DNA of 64,000 bases, taken from NCBI GenBank assembly GCA_014529385.2, contig CM043942.1:4056501-4120500 (forward strand). The letters run 5' to 3'. Made by a program: the position numbers and the translations under genes. The notes below the pieces were generated by a model. It saw only the letters and a list, made by a program, of their open reading frames with translations, made no database searches and was not told where the DNA came from. The stretch is from Adiantum capillus-veneris (lineage: Eukaryota > Streptophyta > Polypodiopsida > Polypodiales > Pteridaceae). How positions within the stretch are numbered: the stretch's first letter is position 1; each line of letters begins with the position of its first letter. Below are positions 23,600-36,188 of the stretch, piece by piece.

Positions 23600-24945
23600 C
23601 AATTTTCCCTACAATAATCTACTATTGTTCTCCACATAAGTCCAAGGTGTGCACACTGTCTACCTAGGGGAGCATAAATATCTATTTGGATGATTCAATA
23701 GCAAGGGATCCTTGAATATTAAGTGGACAGTGGTATCTCCATTTATGTCAATGAAACCCATGTCTTTTATTTGACCATGAAGGGATTGTTTTCAAAGTGG
23801 GTCGCTTAGGGTTAAAGAGCAAGTAGCGTGATGACTACTAGTGCTATGACGGATCACACTCCACTTAGTGGATGATTTGGGACCAATAGTAGCATGGAAA
23901 AGTGGAAGTTGAATGGCTAGATCATTTGAAATAGAGATACCTTATTGGCATGGCATGGTTTCAAGACTTTGTAGATGCACCTTACTCTTTTGAGCCCTAG
24001 AGGGCGTTCTCCTTGGCCCCAATGTTTATACACCCGATTCCAAACATCGTACCGTAATTCTTGGATCCAAAATCCGACAAACTCACAAATTATTTTGGTG
24101 AAACCTCATGGCAAGACGAAGAATGAGATAGCTACTCTGCACTCAAAATTGAGCTCAAAGGAAGAAGATTGAAGCTCCCCAAGTTAGGTGTTCCGCTACT
24201 GGCCCCTTTACCCTACAAAGTGATGATTTCAAATCTTCATAGATATGCATGTAAGGATTTTTCTTTTAAAATGTTAGTAAATAAACCACATTCATGCCTT
24301 AAAATTTCCCTTGTTGTGTGTTTCTTAAGGTGCTTGGATTGGACTCTCAAGCTCATGGACTTTTATATCATCCTCTTTAACAAAGGTTGACTTGTCCGAA
24401 GGACTAGAAAATGTAAGGATGAATATGCAATTGTAGCATTGCACATGGGGGAGAGATTTGCATGGAATTAGAGTTGTGTCTTGTTGTATTGAGTAGACAT
24501 TGCTTTTGATCTACATATATTTATACGGTGGGTCATCTATTTTGGCATATACCTATTGATATGCATAGATGTTTTGTGTCAATTCAAAGAACATTGTCGT
24601 GGTAGGTGTATTCTCTTAGAAAATATATTGTTAGTTTGCTATCAAGCATGGCACATTGTTAATGACTTTTTTTTTCATTATAGTCTCTTTTTATCAATGT
24701 GTGAGACAAGTCTTGCATATGTTGGTAGGGTAAAACATGTGCTTACTGTAATTTTAGTTAAACTGCAAGTTTAACAACAAACACAAAACTTTGATGCTTT
24801 CTATAGGTTTGGAATGTGCTTTTGCAAGGCTATGTCTCTCTCCTCTTTATGGCATGCTGAGACACTTTGCTAGATTTTGCTCGGTCTTTCATTAGCTCGG
24901 AAAATTTTTCTCGGGATTTGGGATTCTTCATGTATGATGTTTTAG
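23600..24945. other. No gene recognised
   Basis: AT-rich sequence with short open frames (up to 73 codons) and no motif I recognise. It may include the left part of the LTR fragment that starts to match at 24948. Confidence 0.4.
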
Positions 24946-24947
24946 GA

Positions 24948-25190
24948 CACCTTTTGGAGGGAGGACCGGCTCCAAGTAAATCTGCTCCTCAACTATTGTC
25001 GTGTTCTCTAATACTCTCTCTCTCTCTTGCAAAAGTATTGCTCATGCCAAGTTAATTAAGTACTATGTTTATGTTGCTACCATCCATTAAGTTCACCCTC
25101 TATGTCCTCAAAGTAATTTCACAAAAATGCTCACTCTAATTCTCTTAATTCCGTTATTCTCAAAGTTCATAGGCCATTTTCATTATATTA
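24948..25190 (+). repeat. LTR fragment matching 12098-12335
   Basis: Closely matches the LTR end at 12098-12335 over about 240 bases (shared TAATTAAGTACTATGTTTAT and others). The match stops just before where the terminal CA and PBS would be, and copia gag sequence follows, so it is a broken junction. Confidence 0.75.
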
Positions 25191-25193
25191 TAG

Positions 25194-26045
25194 GTGAAAA
25201 CCTGCATGATATCTACATACACCACATATGGGATTGTAGGACGACACAAGCTAGAAAAAACCTTCGGAGCTACAAGCAAGGTATCAAAAATTACCTTATT
25301 CATCCAATTGTTTGGGCTTGAGAAGGACTATTCTACCGATATGTCAGCACACTTAAATAATTTCAAGAGTCTATTAGCACAACTAGCTGGCATCAACAAG
25401 CAAGTAGATGATGATATGAAGATATTTGTCTTAATTAAAAGTATATCTCACCTTGATGAGTACTCAAGCTTAGTCACAACATTGACTAACATACCAGCAC
25501 CAAAGTTAGAAGAAATAGAAGATTTTATTACTTAAAGAATAAAATTGTCTTACCAAGAAGACGAAAGCCATCACAGATAGTGCCTTGTACTCATGTGGTA
25601 AGAAATACAAGCAAAAGAGCAGGAACTATAGCAAGAGTTATCAATTTGTAAGAAACAACACAAAGACACAACCTAACGTCAACATGCACAAAGTGCACTT
25701 ATTGTGGAAATCTCAAAGTACCACAAAGAAAGTGATCTCTAACATGTGAAGCTCCTCCATAAATTACATTCCCAAAAGATAAATGAATTGACATTTGTTG
25801 TGATTTTTTATTTTGGGCTAGGTCATTTACCAATATACCACCATTTTTTATTGAATGTAATGAGTACCTCAGACATGCCGCCTAATGTTGTGTCTCCCAT
25901 TTTGGATAAACATGTTGATGGTTCAATAAGGAGGTGCAAGTCTAGACTTGTGGCAAAGAGCTACCCACAAAGCAATGACATCAACTTTGAAAAGCTGAAA
26001 GCTATTACCAAGATGGAAATCATGATTTCCATGGCTATATAAAAC
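25194..26045 (+). pseudogene. Ty1/copia gag and RT fragments
   Basis: 25194-25535 reads as copia gag (UBN2-type: YSTDMSAHLNNFKSLLAQL, DDDMKIFVLIKSISH, YSSLVTTLTNIPAPKLEE). Near 25690 a damaged zinc knuckle begins CTYCGNLK, with the rest in another frame. At about 25915-26040 the start of copia reverse transcriptase appears (HVDGSIRRCKSRLVAKSY). Protease and integrase, normally between gag and RT, are gone. The relic is a deletion derivative on the + strand. Confidence 0.8.
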
Positions 26046-27264
26046 TACTAGGAATGTAAAGAATGCAAGCAAGTGCCAAGAGCATAGACATAGTTTTACT
26101 TAGATGCTTATATTGTAATTTTCTTTGAGGTTAGCAAGGCACATTCATCAGTGTACATGAAGGAAACAAATATCACATTAGCCATCAAAGTTGCTAATGT
26201 AGATGATATGATGACCCTCAACACTAAGTCCCACAGGCTCTTAAATGAACCTCGCAAGATGGGATTGATGGTGCAGATATGAGCGTGTAGATCTTGAGGA
26301 GATTGGACGTCAAACAAAATGTCCACATGGTCAGTCGCCCCTTGGATTCAAACCCAAAACATGCACTATGGTAGCCCAATGCCGTATCCACATGCCCGCA
26401 TGCTTTTTGATGTCTCCAATGCCTAAACAAAAACCTATAAAGTAATTAGTTGTAGGAAAAAGGAAACTAGGATTAAAAAAACTAAACTCGAAGGTGCTCC
26501 TTTAAAATTAGACAGTTGAGTTTACCTTGCATGTTGCGCCGTCACTTTGCTACCATAGATCCCACCATCCGAGCTTCATTAACTACGCCATGCCCTTTAG
26601 TATTGAGGTTTGATGACTATGGATGGATGAGGAGGAGGAGATAAAGAAGTCATCATCCCCAATTTTTTCAACTTTTCCCTTTGTAATAACAATTAAATTC
26701 CATTAGGCATTCTTACTACTTCAATGTCAATGAAGTACATGAATTCTTCTCATAAGTTTACCCCCTTTATCAAGATGAAACATTTCAAGGTGAAGCTACC
26801 CATTTTGGGTAAGAAATATATTGGGCTTGAAACTTTTTGTGGTGATGTTTTGGCCATGCGTCACATAGTAGCATACACTTTGCACAACTAGCCCACAACT
26901 TTATACAAAGAAAAACAGTAGGTCTTGCATGTGAAATTGATTTGGTGTATGCTCATATACATGACCTACTAGTTAACATGTTTGCATTCTTTGGATGCAA
27001 TTATGTAGCTTGTTGGGAGTAAAAGACTCTGAGTTGAGCTTGAGGCGAGATGTTGAATGTCGAGAGTGCGGCAGCCATTGAGGTAATGGTTCTTCTTCAC
27101 TCGTTGTTGCATGATGTATGGTAACATACTAGGGATGTTTATAATGTTTGCATCACAATCGTTACACCTATGGGAAATGTTTAATGGTATTGTGGATACA
27201 AGAAAACAAGAGAGAATAGAAGAAAGAAGAGAAGAGAAGTTTGCAACCTCAGTTAATGTGTATA

Positions 27265-27304
<40 letters not shown>

Positions 27305-27415
27305 GGGAGGTGTTTTCTCGGGCATGCTCGTATTCATTAGCTAGGGCCATTTGATATTTTGTGCTTTCCACACCTACTAGAATTAATATTTTCTTCTTAT
27401 GTGCCCTTAAAATTA

Positions 27416-27465
<50 letters not shown>

Positions 27466-30400
27466 TTCTATTCTAAATAGACTACTTTTACACAAAAGAA
27501 CACCATATTCAAAAGGAAACTGACTCCAAACAACAAGAAAGTATTTTCACAAAAACAATTATGTATTTGAAGCATTCTTGTACAATTTAAACAAAACAAA
27601 AAGTAATACCAACCATATTATATATGACAAGATGAGAAGTAAGACTATAGACAAAACTAGGTCTTCATCTTCAAGGTAGGACTATAGCTAACATAAATGC
27701 CTTTAAGCAAGGATAAGACTCTAACCTGCATTTCACAAGACAATAGATTTTGTTATCCTTGGATACAAATTACATGTGTCACAAAGCCTATCAATTAAAG
27801 ATAATTTATTATAGTAAGTAAAATCCTAGTTAGTTTACTTCAAGAGTTTGGTCAAAAACAAAACAAAAAATTTGTCCGAACAATGGTCTTAAACAACTAA
27901 AGTGTTTTTTGGGAAAATTTTGACTCCCTCTAAGACAATGAGTTAATAATGGCAAATAATTTCCAATGTCTTTCAAAACGACATAAGCTTACCATGCCAC
28001 AAGTTTAAATCGTATCAAAAAAACTCTTGCAAACTTAATTTTTTCAGTATAGCAACTCCTTTTCTAGCATAAAAAATCTTTCATCAAAACCAAAATCACC
28101 CAGTCAATCCATACCATCATTCAACATAGCTAAATCCAAATATGTATGGCTCAGACCTTAACATCCCTCAACACATCATGTTTATTAAAGACAATAAATC
28201 CAAAAATATATGACTCATAACAAAAATTCCACAAACTTTTTCCATCTTTGTGTTGTTCATAAAGAACTAGTTCTTAGAACCCTTTTCCACAATTAAAGTG
28301 TTTTTAATAAAATCAACTAGCTTGCCCTCAATCTCTTATACTACTATCAACCAAAATCAAAGAACTTTTTAATTATTTGTACTTTTTTATCATCAAAGAG
28401 GAGTGAGCAATAGATTCCCATTCCCATGTTTTGAAAACATGGGATCCTCCTTTTATTTGTTTGTAACCTTGAGATGACACTTAGAGAGAAGATAATAAAC
28501 TACTCATTGGACTAGATGACAAGGGTTGCAATGTAGGACCTACAACCAAGCCTTGCTTATAAGGTCATAGTCAATAGCAAGAATACAAACAATTTGTTAA
28601 TTGCTTGAGCCAGTGGAGATTATCCCAACCATTTTCCATCATGCTTGTTAAATAATTGAATCCATACCTAAGACCCATATCTTATCTCATTTTGGTTTAA
28701 ATCCATCATTGAGAAAAAGAATCCAATTTTTAGAATGCACAATCAACAATTCCCATTTCTCTCAAAATAACTAAGGCCAAAGGTATGGAATCAAGGCCCA
28801 AGTTAACAAGTATAATCGGAAGGAGCAAGATAAGACAGGAAGCAAACTTAAGTCCTTCCAAAATGTATTTTTTTGAAGAATACATCAAGATAGTATTTGA
28901 TGCCAAGTGTATGATCCCCAAAGTTTTAAATAAATCAATAGAGGCTACACCGGATGTCCAGAAGTTTAACGCAAGAACCCATATTGGTCAAGTTTATATG
29001 GTACACATGGTCCCCATATTTATCATTCAGAAGGACACTTATAAAAGTCTAGTAACACCGAGAGCCAAGCAAAACACAATCATTTTAATCAAAAGGTTCA
29101 GTCAGAAGCCCAAAGCAACCCCATCTTCCATGCTATGCCAACACCAAGTGGTAACATTAGGTCAAAGACCAATATTACAACCGATATGGTGGGCACTACG
29201 AATGTCCATTAAAACCAAGAGTTAAGCATTAGGCCCCATACCTATAGCGACAATTAAAACGTTCATAAAAAAATACATAATAGTATGCCATAGCCAAGGG
29301 CTTATAACTAGGAAAAAGTGAGAAAATACAGAGCAAGCAGTCCCAAGTTCCCAAGCACTTTCAAACCTTTTAACATAAAAAAGGTACATTAACAAACCAT
29401 TTCAATAAGATGGTATAGTAAAATAGAGTAGGCATCCCCACGTCTTAACATACCAAAGAATTCCTAAGCATTGACATACCCAAAAGACTAAATGAGAAGT
29501 CCAAAAGTATTATTCAATCAAAATCTTAGCTTGAAAAAGTTCCATGTTTCAAGAATGTATATGCTTTGGCCTACCCCAACACTAGCGTGTATCCAAGAAG
29601 ATCTTTTAATTGTCAATTTCCATGAGCATAACCAAGAAATCAACACTTAGGTCAAAGTCCTTAACCATACGCAAAAGGTATAGGCTATGAAATCAGTCCA
29701 AATGATCTGGTCATGCTAGGAACTATCATGGAGAGTAAGAGGATACCTTGGTGTGCAGCCTTCTAGAATTCATGGATGAAACCTTGAGTAATATAGTATC
29801 CAAGTAGCTTTCCCAACAACTTATATTCCTCAAAATGGGCATCACCAAGGGCTTAGCATTAGGTAGAAGACCATTCAAAACAGATGGAGCAATTAAAAAA
29901 ACCCCAGAGTAGCCCATTCTACCTCATTATGCCATAACAAAGTGTCAAGAATTAGATCAGATTCAAAAAATACAAGAGCTTAGCATTAGGTCGAAGACCA
30001 TCAATACGGTCAGCAAGTACGGTCCCATCTTCCTTAGTATGCAAGAAAAGTAACAAAGAGCATCTAGCCCCTAGTCTTACCATACCCAAGGCATTCTAAG
30101 CAGTCCCAAGAAAAAATTTAAAACCAATAGGTCACTGTTTACTAGCAAGTTCTCCACCACAACTTAAGTATACAATGACAAATGTCTTAATTATTCAAAA
30201 TCATCAACAAGCCATCAAAAGATAACAATAACTCCTCCATGTGAACCTTTTGATAGCATGCTTGTTGATGATGAAAACATGAATAAAATAGATACACAAG
30301 TATTCATTACATTGATTGTTTCTCCTCTCAAATTTCAACAATATATGCTCTCCAACCTTTCTAGATTGCTTAGGAGGCATGAAAATTGCTACCAAGATTG

Positions 30401-30830
30401 CAATGAAGCATGGGTTTCTTATCCATATAAGCAAAGGGTATTAATGAAGGTGATCCTAGAAATAATTCTACAAAGTCTAAAATATAAAGGAAAGCTAAAG
30501 ATGAAGAATATTCTAGAAGCTAATAAATCTAGGGGATTTTCAGAATGATCTACCATATGTTTAGCAAAATTCTGTCATTTCTTCACAGCTTAAGATTAGT
30601 AACAATCCATATGCCTTGAAATTTGGGGAGTTTTCTAGTGTGTTGAGTTGCAAATAAATATGCGTGCTAGAAATGAGGCTTTGATTGTCAATCAAAATGG
30701 CAAAAATAAAAACCTCAAAAGGCACCTTAAACTTTTTTTAATTCTCTTTCTTGTGAATCCTAGAGCTTTTCTACTTTTATTGTACTCATCTTTGTTTGTT
30801 CACAGTTCATTGGTTGCCCTTAAATTAACC
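26046..30830. other. Long stretch without recognised genes
   Basis: About 4.8 kb, AT-rich. It contains a (GA)n run (27270-27302), a (GT)n run (27420-27461), a pol III B-box-like site on the - strand near 26343-26353, and a recurring phrase (A)GCATTAGGTCRAAGACC near 29152, 29848 and 29975. The largest open frame (28785-29225, 146 codons) overlaps the recurring-phrase region and has no recognisable motif; I do not call it a gene. Confidence 0.5.
27270..27461. repeat. (GA)n and (GT)n microsatellites
   Basis: GA run at about 27270-27302 and GT run at about 27420-27461. Confidence 0.95.
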
Positions 30831-31068
30831 TTATTGTTTGTTGGCGTAAAAGTTATGCATAAACATTAATTTCATAGATGGCTCTTTTCTTCCACAAACG
30901 AGATACAATAGAACCAAAGGGATACTGAGGATTGTTGTACATGTGTAAGTTGAGAGTTTGCATGTCAAAGTAGTAAGAACTTCAGATTGTGACGGTACAT
31001 GGTTTGGCATGGAGTTGAACAATAGCATATATTGAAAGTTTGCATATAATACATGGAAAGCATCATAA

Positions 31069-31071
<3 letters not shown>

Positions 31072-31127
<56 letters not shown>
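31072..31127. repeat. (GA)n run at the 3' end of LINE-B
   Basis: About 56 bases of GA. In the sense of LINE-B (- strand) this is (CT)n directly after the conserved LINE 3' tail, in the place where other LINEs carry poly(A). Confidence 0.95.
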
Positions 31128-31130
<3 letters not shown>

Positions 31131-31598
31131 GAAATGAAATGTTATATTAACGTCTTCAAAAGGCCAAAATGACCTATGAGACCAAAAAGTTACAATTGGT
31201 GAATTTGATACCATGTCTGACTCCGGACATTACAAAGTTACAAAGAACTAACACTAAAACACTAAGGAGAAATGAATTTGGGGGGGGGGGGGGGAGGGAG
31301 TTTGTGGGTTCATATGAAATCTCTCATCAGTCACTGTCACTGTCGGATCTCATCGACCTCCTCCATGGTCAGTTCTCTGGTTGGCCGTCTTGCATGTTGA
31401 GCTAGAGTGATATGTATCTTCTGTTGCAGCCTTCGTCGGTAGTGGGAGACCCCTCGAGGTCGTGGGCGTCTGGATCTGCCAAGCTCAGTGGCTCGATCAA
31501 GCAGCGCACCTCTAGTATGAGTAGGCTCTGAGATCTGCTATAATGACTGCTCCGTTGGCTCTTCTCTGGCTGGTGTAAAGAAATTTGTGATTCGTCCT

Positions 31599-32707
31599 CT
31601 AAGACTGTCTTTCCCCTGATGTCCCCAGCAAGCTCTCCCTAAGTCTGTTCAGATCTAGCAGGAACAATCCGAGACACCTCTGATCCTTGTATCTCATGAC
31701 TCTAGAAAAAGGTCCGAACCCTTCTCTGAACAGGCAGTGCAAGCGGTCACGTATCTCATAGTATGCCGGGCAGTGACATGTGTAGTGCAGCTCTGTCTCT
31801 GGCTCTAAGTTACATAGGTGACATATCTTGGCCCCTACCGGCACCCCTCGAAATTGGTGAGTCTCGATCTGGAGCTGATGTGAGAATGTGCATATTTGTC
31901 CAATAGCGCATCTTATCCCATGAGATAAGTGTGTATCCATGTATGCAGGCCTAGTCACAAAGCCGTCCTCCGTGAGTTGGAGAAGATGCTCTCTGTAGAA
32001 GGCTATCTTCGTGCCCAACTCCTGCGTCGGCTGTATCCATGTGCTCCTGGTATTTAGCTAAATCAGATCCTGACATATGAGTTTGGTGATCTTTGTCCGT
32101 GTGAGAGACAGGAAGGGTGCAGTGCATCCAAGGAGTATTGAAGCGGAGGTAATCTATCCATGTTGAGACCATGCGACTGAAACCATGCTGTCATCTGTCC
32201 ATACCAACATGCTGTATCGCCTTGTAGAGCTAGTTGTCGAGATGACTCCATGGCAAGCTGAGCGTATCTGTCCCTGGGGAGATCCCATAGACCGTGCATA
32301 AAGGATACTGATCTCGTCAATGCCTCCACCACAAGAGGGGGGGGGGGGGCTAGCTCGGCTCGGATAATCTCATGTGGTACTGAGGCCTTAGCCCAAATCA
32401 TCCGAGCAATCATAGAGACCAGAGGCCTCTCCATACATCTCCATCCATCTGTGTTGTCAGATCTCCCATGGTGGTCTACTGAGGGTCCCCATACTTGAAC
32501 TCCATAGAGCATAGTTGGAGTCACTAGAGTGTCAAAAGGCCAAATCTTTGTTCGCGGTTCCTGAAACTGAACCTGCGAACACATCCTCTCCAGTCCTCCC
32601 AAAGCTGCATATGCTCTCGTCAGTCTAATCTCTGATGCTCTCCTTAGTGAAAACACCGGTCCACAGAAGACTACCCCAAGATAAGTATATGCATCTCTGT
32701 ACTCCAC
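31599..32707 (-). pseudogene. LINE-B ORF2 C-terminal domain
   Basis: 32707-32063 and 32018-31599, offset by a frameshift, correspond to the region after RT: YLGVVFCGPVFSL, AALGGLERMCSQVQFQEPR, MLYGVQVWGPSV, then the zinc-binding motif CHLCNLEPETELHYTCHC, and LHCLFREGFGPFSRVM. The Cys-X2-Cys...His-X3-Cys layout resembles the zinc-binding region found after RT in many LINEs. It is close in sequence to LINE-A. Confidence 0.85.
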
Positions 32708-32741
32708 AGTCTCCTGGCCATACGTAAATGTGGGTGCCGAC

Positions 32742-34054
32742 CTACTGACCCACTATAACCTTGGTTTTCCCCAGATTGACAGACAATCCACTATCACGAG
32801 CAAATGTATGCAGATCATCCAAATGACGTCGCATCCCCTCTAGAGAGTCAAAAATCAGTACAATATCATCAACATATAGTAACAGTGAATCCATGTCCCT
32901 GCTAGCTAAGCCCCCCTGACGCTCTACAAGGTCTGAAAACTCATCCACATACATCCCAAAAAGAGTCGGGGATAGGAAGCATCCCTGTTTTACTCCAATA
33001 GTGGAGTGGACCATCTCAGACATTCCCTCAGTAGTGCGTACCCGCCCCATCATTGTCCTATATAGAGCCAGAATACCCCATATCATCTCTGTAGGCACAC
33101 CCACGTCCTATAGTCAGTGTATAAGTCTGGCTCTCGGCACTGTGTCAAAAGCTTTGCGGGAATCCACAAAGCTACAATAGATCCTCTTGCCATGGTGTCT
33201 ACCCTCCTCAATAATAGCTCTAAGTGTCAGAGTCTGGTCAAGAGTGGAGAAACCTCTCCTGAAACCTACTTGCCCTGGTGCTCTTATGCACATCTACTCA
33301 GCTCCTGCTCAAGAACGGATGCATACAACCTAGCTAATGTGTGACCAACCATGATGGTGCGATAATTCGTGGGAATCATGGAATCTCCTGACTTGAAAAT
33401 AGGCACAATCGTAGACATACTCCAAGTCTCCAGGAAGCCTTCATACATGGCTCGATTAAACATCACAGCCAGGAGCTCTGCAAGCATATCTCTTGCATGG
33501 ATGAATTGCTCTGCTACCATACCATCATGACCATGTGCTCTCCTTGTCTTCATCCTGTCAATGGCTTTCCTTACCCTCTCGGTAGTAAAGAAAGAACATG
33601 TCTCTGGGCATGTCTAGTGGGTCCGGCAGAGGCGGTTGCCCTAATGCTGTGTAGAGAGGTGTAGCATAATCCCCCCATGTCTCAGTGGAGGTGACCGTTG
33701 GTGGTGGTGAATGCTCGTGGAATAGTCTCCATGCTTCGCCTGAGTCCTGATTTATAAATAACTAATTAGATCCCACTCTAGCTAAGATAGATAAGCCCTT
33801 TTCTTTCGTCACACTATGCGGCGAAAGATAATCCGTGATTGTCTATGTGTGGTAAAACCCATGAGCACTTCCCTTTGTAATTTGATCCTCGTCTCTCTAC
33901 ACTCCTCATCATACCAATTGTTCTCGGGCATGCTCCCAGATCGTCTTCGTGTTGATTGGCTGTGGGGATATGCCTCTGATGCTGCCTTATGGAGCGTCTC
34001 TATTAGTATCTGAGTGAGTTCATCTAGCGGCCGTCCTCACTCCTGGGTGTATAG
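32742..34054 (-). pseudogene. LINE-B ORF2 linker and reverse transcriptase
   Basis: 34054-33560 is a decayed linker. RT reads in pieces: RRAHGHDGMVAEQFIHARDM, FLETWSMSTIVPIFKSGD (33553-33284), then SFVDSRKAFDTVP (near 33150-33190, another frame), then VKQGCFLSPTLFGMYVDEF and LLLYVDDIVL (33104-32742), with the catalytic YVDD at 32865-32876. The catalytic residues are intact, but frameshifts split the domain. Confidence 0.88.
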
Positions 34055-34984
34055 CTACATGTATATCTCATCCATATACACAGAATCTCTCCCCCTCATG
34101 AAGGTATACCGAGTGTGTGTGGGGACCTCTCCTAATGGAGTTGCGCTGAACTGAAAGGTTAGGGTGAAAGACAAGATTGCATGATCAACTGCTACTGCAA
34201 CTGGCCTAGTACCCACCACGAAATCTTGAAAGAATGGAATGAGACCTGGCTGGGCCATAACATAATCCACTGTGCCGGCACCATGTCGGTGTGGAAAGCA
34301 AGTAAAACCTCCAGCTGTCGAAAATCTTTGTAGGCCATTCACAATGGCCAATCTATGTGCGGTTCCCATATCTATCACGTATCTGCCATATTCAGGGTAA
34401 TCCTCATCTTGTGATAGTCTGGATAGATCCATCTCTGTGACATCCAGCTCCCTAAGCATCTCCTTGGAAGTATCATAAAATATTGTATAGTGGTGGGCAA
34501 TCCAACATTGAAATCCCCCAGTATGATAATGTCACCATCCTTGGAAAACTCCCATATGTCATTAGCCAAAATAGCAAAGGGGGATTGTCCTCTAGGTGAT
34601 GCATATACTGACGTACTAAGAGGAAAGTAACAAATAGCAATGTAGAGGTATTTGCCCGTCTCTGCCCTGAGCCTCACCCACATGTACCTAGCATGTGCAT
34701 CCTTGAGTGCTATATGTGTCAATGGCTGCAACTCCTCCCTGAATAGAAATGCCACTCCCCCCAAGTCCCATCCTCAATGCTCCGATCTAGTCTCTTGTTT
34801 GCAGGCTGTCTCCCATCTATATCCGCTCACCTGTGGAATGGATTATCTAGGTGCTTGATGCATCAGAGTAGAAAATGATGTCTCTCCACGTGAAGCTATC
34901 CTCAAAGGCCCCTACATCAAGACAAAGTGACCCATTACAATTCCAGGTTGCTATCTTTAGTGTGGCCCCATAGGTCTCACACCG
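34055..34984 (-). pseudogene. LINE-B ORF2 endonuclease domain
   Basis: APE-type endonuclease that nicks target DNA for target-primed reverse transcription. It starts directly after the ORF1 stop with TWNCNG (34931-34948), passes through a damaged stretch, and continues in two overlapping frames: GGVAFLFREELQ to IILGDFNVGLP, then EYGRYVIDMGTAHRLAI, GFTCFPHRHGAGTVDYVM and RPVAVAVDHAILSF. The final catalytic box is VDH instead of the common SDH, as in LINE-A. At least two frameshifts make it inactive. Confidence 0.85.
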
Positions 34985-35205
34985 TCATGCGGGACGTCTC
35001 TCCAATATCACCACCTTTCCATCCCTGTAAAAAGCAATCTTCCCCTTTTCCTTTGCTGCTCTAATTTCTGGCATTACTTCCTTGCCTTTTCCTTTCTTGA
35101 CAATCTCAATCCAGTTTTCGACCTTTTTTGCTTTTTGTTGGGTTTCTGTGATGACATCTACCCATGAGGTCGTCATTTCTTTTTGTTGCTCCCCACCTTC
35201 TTTGA
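34985..35205 (-). pseudogene. LINE-B ORF1 remnant, internally deleted
   Basis: 63 codons from an internal Met, continuous with upstream open codons. It joins a WVDVITETQQKAKK segment to the ORF1 C-terminus (MPEIRAAKEKGKIAFYRDGK). Compared with ORF1 of LINE-C, the whole RRM-like domain between these parts is missing. It ends with UGA (34985-34987), followed in the same frame and without any AUG by the first endonuclease motif (TLKIATWNCNG). Confidence 0.75.
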
Positions 35206-35214
35206 TGGAGAGAG

Positions 35215-35265
35215 AGAGCCTTTAGGCCTACTAAAAGCCATAATGGCCTATGATCTAAATTGTAC
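35215..35265 (-). repeat. Possible decayed LINE tail next to LINE-B 5' end
   Basis: On the + strand, GAGAGAGAGAG is followed by AAAAGCCATAATGGCCTATGAT. This resembles the tail of the LINE family read on the - strand (AAAAGGCCAAAATGACCTATGA). LINE-B may therefore have inserted into the CT tail of an older copy. Confidence 0.45.
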
Positions 35266-35889
35266 ACCACCATCATCTCAAATATGAAACGATAATAAGA
35301 AATAAATTTATTGCATGATCCCCAAGAAAAACTAGGATACATGTGTCCTACAATGTTTCTTGGGGGTTGCTGAGTATTACATCCGAGCATGTCTTGTACT
35401 TAGCTCCGTTCTCAACTATAGCACTAGTGTATAGTGTTACATACCTGAACATGTGTATGTATCTCCTCAAGATGCATTCATCAATTATGAAAGAATCAGG
35501 TCCCAAGTCACATGACTAGGATGACACTTGGTATCAAACCTCTCTAACCTAATGTTTCTCACCATCAGATTGTTATCCAGCTAATTGTTACTCCTTATCA
35601 TATGGGAAAGAGGGTAACTTATCTATAGGTCATAACACCAAGAGAACATCATTGTCTTACCTCTGATTACCACCTATCCGACAACATGTCTTAGTATATC
35701 ATCTTGGAAATGAACAAATATCACTCCATGAAAGAGAGCATTTGCAATGTTGAAACTTTGCTAAAACCGTCAATGATTTGCTATGCACAAGTGTTTTACT
35801 ATCTGAAGTGTCTCCAAGGCTCACAAACGTATTGATGGTAGTCCAAGGGCCCTCATATGAGATGCATAATCCCCTCCCTCGTACACTCA

Positions 35890-36115
35890 CAAGAGAGGAA
35901 GATGGTGACCTTGGTTTCATGGTGAACTCTTTTGCCCATACCAACATCTTGCATGCTGCAAGATGCCTTCAAGCTGCACGTGTAGGCGATTGCATCCGGA
36001 GCTCGTGGTCCTCTCTTCACATCTGCTGAAAACAGTGCAGAGACGATTCCTGACCCTGCCTTCGAGTGCATTGATTGTGGTATATGCCCAACAGGGAGAC
36101 AAGATTCCGGACAAG
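35890..36115 (-). pseudogene. PPR relic, one unit
   Basis: Two reverse frames give AIAYTCSLKA, SMQDVGMGKRVHHE and INALEGRV, the C-terminal half of one PPR unit and the start of the next, in the same family as the array at 1.2-4.8 kb. Frameshifted and isolated. Confidence 0.7.
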
Positions 36116-36138
36116 AAGCTAGTTCAACCGTTGTTGAT

Positions 36139-36140
<2 letters not shown>

Positions 36141-36188
<48 letters not shown>

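Larger units (their letters stand above)
31128..35210 (-). mobile_element. LINE-B, L1-type LINE on the minus strand
   Basis: In - strand order: a short (CT) run at about 35206-35217, ORF1 remnant (35176-34985), endonuclease, RT, C-terminal domain (to 31599), 3' UTR, then the tail CATAGGTCATTTTGGCC...GACGTTAATATAACATTTC ending at 31128 and (CT)n. It is closely related to LINE-A (57.4-60.8 kb) over endonuclease, RT and tail but carries several frameshifts. The 5' end is probably truncated, because ORF1 begins mid-protein right after the CT run. Confidence 0.9.

Noticed and set aside
28785-29225. 146-codon open frame on +
   Set aside because: No recognisable motif, it lies in repetitive sequence, and nothing supports it as a gene.
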